Shown piece by piece: positions 33,732 through 37,590 of a DNA stretch of 37,590 nt (the first letter of the stretch is position 1; each line of letters starts with the position of its first letter). The notes beneath the pieces are model-generated. The model saw nothing but the letters and a program-made list of their open reading frames with translations. It searched no databases and was not told where the DNA came from. Origin of the DNA: Pedobacter panaciterrae (GTDB lineage: Bacteria > Bacteroidota > Bacteroidia > Sphingobacteriales > Sphingobacteriaceae); NCBI RefSeq assembly GCF_001636695.1, contig NZ_LGEL01000055.1, forward strand, positions 1-37,590, given 5' to 3'. The translations under genes and the position numbers were made by a program.

Positions 33732-35213
33732 CTATCTCAACAAGTTTTTCCAGCTTGTTTTACTTTCAATTAAAGATTGAAGATCTTTAATGTCAATACG
33801 TTGTTGTTCCATCGTATCACGATGACGAATAGTTACCGTATCATCTTCCAATGTCTGATGGTCAATTGTTAAACAGAAAGGAGTACCAATCGCATCTTGT
33901 CTGCGGTAACGTTTACCAATCGCATCTTTTTCTTCGTATACGCAATTGAAATCGAGCTTCAGGCTATTCATAATTTCTCTTGCTTTTTCCGGTAAACCAT
34001 CTTTTTTGGTAAGCGGGAATATGGCAACTTTAACAGGAGCAAGGCAAGGGTGCAAACGTAATAACGTTCTGCTGTCTTGTTTTTCTCCATCACTTAAATC
34101 CTGCTCTTCAAAAGCATTGATCATGGTTAAAAGGAACATGCGATCTAAACCGATAGAAGTTTCAATTACATATGGTACATAGTTGCCATATGGTTTTCCT
34201 TCTTCGTTAAGATCATTGTCGAAGTATTGCATTTTCTTGCCAGAGAACTCCTGATGCTGAGAAAGATCGAAATCTGTACGGCTATGGATGCCCTCTACTT
34301 CTTTAAATCCAAATGGGAATTCAAATTCAATATCAGTAGCAGCGTTTGCATAGTGAGCAAGTTTAACATGGTCATGATATCTGTATTTTTCGGCAGAAGT
34401 ACCCAAAGCTAAATGCCATTTTAAACGTGCTTCTTTCCAGTAAGCAAACCATTTCTTGTCTTCGCCAGGGCGTACAAAGAATTGCATTTCCATTTGTTCA
34501 AATTCACGCATACGCATAATGAACTGACGGGCAATCACTTCATTTCTGAAAGCTTTACCTATCTGTGCAATACCAAAAGGAATTTTCATTCTTCCTGATT
34601 TTTGAACGTTAAGGAAGTTTACAAAGATACCCTGTGCAGTTTCAGGACGTAAGTATATTTCTTCAGCACCTTCGGCCATTGCACCAAACTGAGTACTAAA
34701 CATCAGGTTAAACTGACGTACTTCAGTCCAGTTTTTTGTGCCGCTTACCGGGCAAGCTATTTCGTGTTCTTCAATTAGTGTTTTTAATTGCTGTAGGTTT
34801 TCAGATTTTAAAGCCTCATCCATATCAGCCTGCAGCTTTGCAGCTTTATCTGTTTTGCCGTCTTTTTCGTAACGTGCAATTTTGTCTTCTAATAACTGAT
34901 CAGCACGGTAGCGTTTTTTCGAATCCTTATTATCGATCATAGGATCGTTAAAACCGTCAACGTGACCACTTGCTTTCCATATTTTTGGATGCATAAATAT
35001 TGCAGAATCAATACCTACAATATTTTCGTGCATTTGTACCATGGCTTTCCACCAATAAGTTTTGATGTTGTTTTTTAATTCTGCTCCTAACTGCCCGTAA
35101 TCATATACAGCACTTAGTCCATCATAAATTTCGCTGCTTTGGAATACAAAACCATATTCCTTGGCGTGTGATATTACATTTTTAAATTGCTCGTCGTTAG
35201 TGTTTTTTGCCAT
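33732..35213 (-). CDS. glyS: Glycine--tRNA ligase (single-chain class II form)
   Basis: This essential enzyme charges tRNA-Gly. The 493-residue protein is the homodimeric eukaryote-like type rather than the two-chain bacterial type. Motifs seen are GFVFQSSEIYDGLSAVYDYG near the start, YLRPETAQGIFVNFLNV, GIAQIGKAFRNEV with the class II motif 2 region, MREFEQMEMQFFV, and the anticodon-binding domain after residue 380 (LHPCLAPVKVAIFPL). It ends at the tandem array next to palindrome D. A TAAGTTTG box lies just 8 bp before the start codon on its strand. Confidence 0.96.
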   Translation of the reverse strand: MAKNTNDEQFKNVISHAKEYGFVFQSSEIYDGLSAVYDYGQLGAELKNNIKTYWWKAMVQMHENIVGIDSAIFMHPKIWKASGHVDGFNDPMIDNKDSKKRYRADQLLEDKIARYEKDGKTDKAAKLQADMDEALKSENLQQLKTLIEEHEIACPVSGTKNWTEVRQFNLMFSTQFGAMAEGAEEIYLRPETAQGIFVNFLNVQKSGRMKIPFGIAQIGKAFRNEVIARQFIMRMREFEQMEMQFFVRPGEDKKWFAYWKEARLKWHLALGTSAEKYRYHDHVKLAHYANAATDIEFEFPFGFKEVEGIHSRTDFDLSQHQEFSGKKMQYFDNDLNEEGKPYGNYVPYVIETSIGLDRMFLLTMINAFEEQDLSDGEKQDSRTLLRLHPCLAPVKVAIFPLTKKDGLPEKAREIMNSLKLDFNCVYEEKDAIGKRYRRQDAIGTPFCLTIDHQTLEDDTVTIRHRDTMEQQRIDIKDLQSLIESKTSWKNLLR

Positions 35214-35220
35214 AATGATG

Positions 35221-35228
35221 CAAACTTA
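35221..35228 (-). promoter_or_regulatory. Candidate -7 box for the glycyl-tRNA synthetase gene
   Basis: TAAGTTTG on the minus strand matches TAnnTTTG exactly but ends only 7 bp before the ATG, which would make the mRNA almost leaderless. No -33 TTTG stands at the expected distance, so it may be chance. Confidence 0.35.
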
Positions 35229-35273
35229 GATAAAATATTTTAATGGTTTTCATGAATGGAGTGGTGTTTTTTC

Positions 35274-35281
35274 TACTTTTG
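35274..35281 (+). promoter_or_regulatory. Candidate -7 box for the GldA-like ATPase gene
   Basis: TACTTTTG matches TAnnTTTG exactly, 37 bp before the TTG start. Only TTTT lies near the -33 position (23 bp upstream), so the match is partial. Confidence 0.45.
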
Positions 35282-35318
35282 AAAATGATCTCTCCAACAA
35301 ACGTAAAAATTAAATAAA

Positions 35319-36026
35319 TTGAGCATTAAAGTACAGTATTTGTCTAAGTATTACGATAAGCAAAAGGCTGTCGATGAAGTTAGTTTTGAAGTTAAACCTG
35401 GTAAGATATTAGGTTTTTTAGGACCCAACGGGGCAGGTAAGTCTACCACTATGCGGATGCTTACCGGTTATCTTAAACCAAGCTCAGGTACGGCTGAACT
35501 ATGCGGCTTTGATTCTCAAACCCAAAGTTTAGACGTTAGACGTATTATTGGTTACCTGCCTGAAAACACACCTTTATATACTGATATGTATGTAAAAGAG
35601 TTTTTATTGTTTGTTGCCAGCACTTATAAGCTTCATCATCCGGAACAAAAGGTTAAGGACACGATAGAGGCTGTTGGCTTAGGATCTGAACAGCATAAAA
35701 AGATAAATATGCTTTCTAAAGGCTACAAGCAAAGGGTAGGATTGGCCCAGGCCATTATTCACAATCCGGAGATTTTAATACTTGATGAGCCTACATCAGG
35801 TCTTGATCCTAATCAGCTTACAGATATCAGAGAACTGATCAGAAAGTTAGGCAAGGATAAGACTGTCATCCTTTCAACACACATTATGCAGGAAGTGGAA
35901 GCGGTTTGCGATGAGGTTATCATTCTTAATAAAGGAAAGATTGTAGCAAATGCTGAAATTAATGAACTTAAAAAGCAACACCAGTCTTCGTCTCTTGAAG
36001 ATATTTTTAGGAAACTGACTTCTTAA
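35319..36026 (+). CDS. ABC transporter ATP-binding protein, GldA-like
   Basis: The 235-residue ATPase has Walker A GPNGAGKST (35-43), Q-loop region, signature LSKGYKQRVGLAQA (132-145), Walker B ILILDEPTSGLDP (152-164) and the switch His188 (LSTHIMQEVEAVCDEV). The sequence closely resembles GldA, the ATPase of the gliding-associated exporter of Bacteroidota, including YLPENTPLYTDMYVKEFL. GldA proteins are usually nearer 300 residues; this one ends soon after the nucleotide-binding domain. No permease (GldF/GldG) gene follows. The start must be TTG: an in-frame TAA lies three codons upstream and no ATG precedes the conserved N-terminus. A simple efflux role is equally possible. Confidence 0.87.
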   Translation: MSIKVQYLSKYYDKQKAVDEVSFEVKPGKILGFLGPNGAGKSTTMRMLTGYLKPSSGTAELCGFDSQTQSLDVRRIIGYLPENTPLYTDMYVKEFLLFVASTYKLHHPEQKVKDTIEAVGLGSEQHKKINMLSKGYKQRVGLAQAIIHNPEILILDEPTSGLDPNQLTDIRELIRKLGKDKTVILSTHIMQEVEAVCDEVIILNKGKIVANAEINELKKQHQSSSLEDIFRKLTS

Positions 36027-36145
36027 TAAAATAAGTCAATTGTGCGTTTGTTAATAATTATTTACTGTAGGGTTTTATTTTTTGTAACGATTGGCCAAGT
36101 TTTTGTATCTAAGGATTACAATTACACAATTTAAATTAAACAGAA

Positions 36146-36673
36146 ATGAAAAAAGTATTTTTACTAACAGCAATTGCAGGTATTTTTGCATTCTCGAGCG
36201 TTAAAGCGCAAAAAGATGTTGCTATGACAGGTCCAAAGTTAGGTATTGGAGCTGAATTTGCATTTCCAATAGGTGACTTTGGTGATGTAACTAAATTAGG
36301 CTATGGTGGTTCACTATTGTACCAACATCCTGTGGCTACTAACTTGAATTTAACTGGTAGTGCAGGTTTTATTAATTTTCAATCTAAAGATTTACCTATC
36401 GTAGGAAAAGTAAATTCTGGTTATATTCCGGTTAAAGCGGGTGCAAGATACTTTGTAGCTGAGAACTTTTTTATCGGTGGTGAACTAGGAGCCGCTTTTG
36501 GAACTAAATCAGGTTCAAAAACTGCTTTTGCTTACTCGCCTGGAATTGGTATAGATTTCCCGGTTTCTGATGGTGGATCCATCGAATTAGGTGGACGTTA
36601 TGAAGGATGGTCGGCAAATTCGCATACTAACTCTTTCATCGGACTTAGATTAGCATATAACTTCGGTTTATAA
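36146..36673 (+). CDS. Small outer-membrane beta-barrel protein
   Basis: The 175-residue product has a signal peptide (MKKVFLLTAIAGIFAFSSVKAQ) and a compact barrel with strands such as KLGIGAEFAFPIGDFGD, YIPVKAGARYFVAENFFIGGE (split) and a final FIGLRLAYNFGL. The size fits an eight-stranded barrel like the one near the left end of the window, though the two show no close similarity. Function is unknown. A weak promoter-like pair, TTTG at 36081 and TATCTAAG at 36106 with 21 bp between, lies upstream. A strong terminator follows. Confidence 0.8.
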   Translation: MKKVFLLTAIAGIFAFSSVKAQKDVAMTGPKLGIGAEFAFPIGDFGDVTKLGYGGSLLYQHPVATNLNLTGSAGFINFQSKDLPIVGKVNSGYIPVKAGARYFVAENFFIGGELGAAFGTKSGSKTAFAYSPGIGIDFPVSDGGSIELGGRYEGWSANSHTNSFIGLRLAYNFGL

Positions 36674-36691
36674 TCAAAATATAATACTATT

Positions 36692-36735
36692 AAAAGGCCT
36701 TCCCCAATTTTTTGAGGAAGGCCTTTTAGTTTTTA
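36692..36735 (+). terminator. Rho-independent terminator after the small barrel gene
   Basis: A perfect 12-bp stem (AAAAGGCCTTCC / GGAAGGCCTTTT) with a 12-nt loop is followed by AGTTTTT. The A-run on the other strand allows it to act in both directions. Confidence 0.88.
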
Positions 36736-36794
36736 TTTATGAGCGTACGCACATGATGGTTTCATCAATATATAATTATTCGGGCTTTTTTAAA

Positions 36795-36926
36795 TTAGCT
36801 CTTTCTTTGGTTTAGTATCTCAACCTTCTCCTGCTCGCTTTTAAGCAGACGCTCATAAAGGGTTTTGTTTTCTTCAAATACTTCTACAAGTTTATCATGG
36901 TATGAAGAAGAAACATAAAAGGGAGC
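36795..36926 (-). pseudogene. C-terminal remnant of a probable HTH (XRE-type) regulator
   Basis: An open frame without a start codon encodes 43 residues; the last 34 run HDKLVEVFEENKTLYERLLK and then SEQEKVEILNQRKS. This reads like the charged coiled-coil tail that ends many XRE-type helix-turn-helix regulators of Bacteroidota. An in-frame stop lies upstream and the DUF6266-like gene ends 44 bp away, so there is no room for the DNA-binding part. The assignment to a regulator rests on the tail alone and is uncertain. The gap to the barrel terminator (36736-36794) holds nothing else I can name. Confidence 0.45.
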
Positions 36927-36970
36927 TTATGTTATCTGAATTTAATGCTTACCTCGGGCTAAAGAAGATG

Positions 36971-37590
36971 TTACCCAATAGTTATCTCCCCAAGATACAA
37001 ACTATCACCCTGCATTTTTCCATTAGCCGAGGCAAAGCTGATATAGCAATGCACCACATCATCCGGATAATCCGCAGGCATTTCCATTACAAAGCTTTGC
37101 GCATACCTGTTCACCGTGCCCTGGGCAATAACCGCCCCTTCCTTAGCCGGATTGTAAACCAGAAAACTGGCCAGGTCACTAAACTGGCAATAAGCAGACT
37201 GTTTTTGCGGTGACCAGCTAAAAGTAACCACTCCATCAGCCGAAGTAACCTGAGCCCCCTCAGGAGTAACCACATGCCCCCGGCTGTATACCAGCTTAGG
37301 AAAATTAAGCAAAAAGCCCCCGCCATCCTTTACAAAAGCATGGCCTGAGTTATATTTATAAGCCGCATTTACCGGGGTATTGTGTTTCACATACGCCTTA
37401 AACCCAACATTTACCAGTTTATCAATCCTTGCCATAAACCCGTTCAGCAAACCAAATAAAAAGCGTGCTTCCAGTTGCTTATCCGTAGGAGGAGTATCGC
37501 TTTTACGCGAAAGCGGAACCATTAAATCCTGACCCTTATGGCGGCGGCCAATTACCGGCCCAACCTTATTGCGGAAGGGACCCAGTATCC
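36971..37590 (-). CDS. DUF6266-like protein (5' end beyond the window)
   Basis: The frame is open to the right edge, giving 205 residues of a protein that lacks only its first few. It starts ILGPFRNKVGPVIGRRHKGQ and goes on DLMVPLSRKSDTPPTDKQ, which matches the opening I associate with DUF6266 proteins of Sphingobacteriaceae (a glycine-rich start, then a Lys-Gly-x-Asp segment). The rest is strand-rich, with VVTFSWSPQ and AYCQFSDLASFLVYNPAKEG, and ends GDSLYLGEITIG. There is no membrane segment in the visible part. Function is unknown. The gene is richer in G+C than its neighbours (31 of 60 bases at 37081-37140). Confidence 0.72.
   Translation of the reverse strand, partial: ILGPFRNKVGPVIGRRHKGQDLMVPLSRKSDTPPTDKQLEARFLFGLLNGFMARIDKLVNVGFKAYVKHNTPVNAAYKYNSGHAFVKDGGGFLLNFPKLVYSRGHVVTPEGAQVTSADGVVTFSWSPQKQSAYCQFSDLASFLVYNPAKEGAVIAQGTVNRYAQSFVMEMPADYPDDVVHCYISFASANGKMQGDSLYLGEITIG

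Noticed and set aside
36902-37213. 103-residue open frame on the plus strand
   Set aside because: It is antisense to the DUF6266-like gene and the regulator remnant and shows no family features.

Overview
The window looks like chromosomal DNA of a Bacteroidota bacterium, most like Pedobacter or another member of the Sphingobacteriaceae. The grounds are AT-rich DNA, two large TonB-dependent receptors, an ECF sigma/FecR pair with C-terminal DUF4974-like sequence, lipoproteins with a Cys-Lys-Lys start after the signal peptide, promoters of the TAnnTTTG type, and a DUF6266-like gene. The assignment rests on protein families seen by eye; no database search was possible. The first 19 bases are not genomic: they match the Nextera/Tn5 mosaic end.

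Layout. 20-941 (-): N-terminal part of a 7TM/PAS sensor kinase, cut by the window edge. 1104-3016: a small outer-membrane barrel, an unrecognised 93-residue protein and a YihY/BrkB membrane protein. 3259-11127: phenylalanine/tyrosine catabolism on both strands. It holds phenylalanine hydroxylase coupled to an SDR enzyme, 4-hydroxyphenylpyruvate dioxygenase, homogentisate dioxygenase, a fumarylacetoacetate hydrolase and a flavin reductase-like protein, with an NlpC/P60 hydrolase in between. The transaminase and maleylacetoacetate isomerase steps are not in the window. 11212-21193 (-): a cell-surface signalling locus running ECF sigma factor, FecR anti-sigma, STN-containing TonB-dependent receptor, two paralogous beta-helix-like lipoproteins, an outer-membrane barrel-like protein and an S41 protease lipoprotein. 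21286-24493 (-): GtrA, an LTA-synthase-like phosphotransferase and a CAP-domain protein. 24856-27333 (-): a siderophore-type TonB-dependent receptor with a clear promoter. 27607-33542 (+): porin, DASS dicarboxylate carrier and diheme-type succinate dehydrogenase/fumarate reductase (C, A, B), apparently one C4-dicarboxylate uptake and oxidation operon. 33732-36673: glycyl-tRNA synthetase, a GldA-like ABC ATPase and a small barrel protein. 36795-37590 (-): a regulator-like C-terminal remnant and a DUF6266-like gene cut by the right edge.

The most unusual features are non-coding. Four copies of a long palindrome (arms of 30-40 bp with the same core) lie between genes at about 3083, 6949, 24742 and 33585. 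One copy differs from the rest at a stem position in both arms, so pairing is kept. Three of the four abut a different tandem array on one outer side: 19-bp units, 8-bp units (20 in a row) and 18-bp units. This looks like an interspersed repeat family whose ends seed tandem repeat growth. The other candidate for an under-described system is the sigma/FecR/TonB-receptor locus that carries beta-helix-like lipoproteins where a SusD partner might be expected; one of the two paralogs has lost an acidic, metal-site-like cluster.
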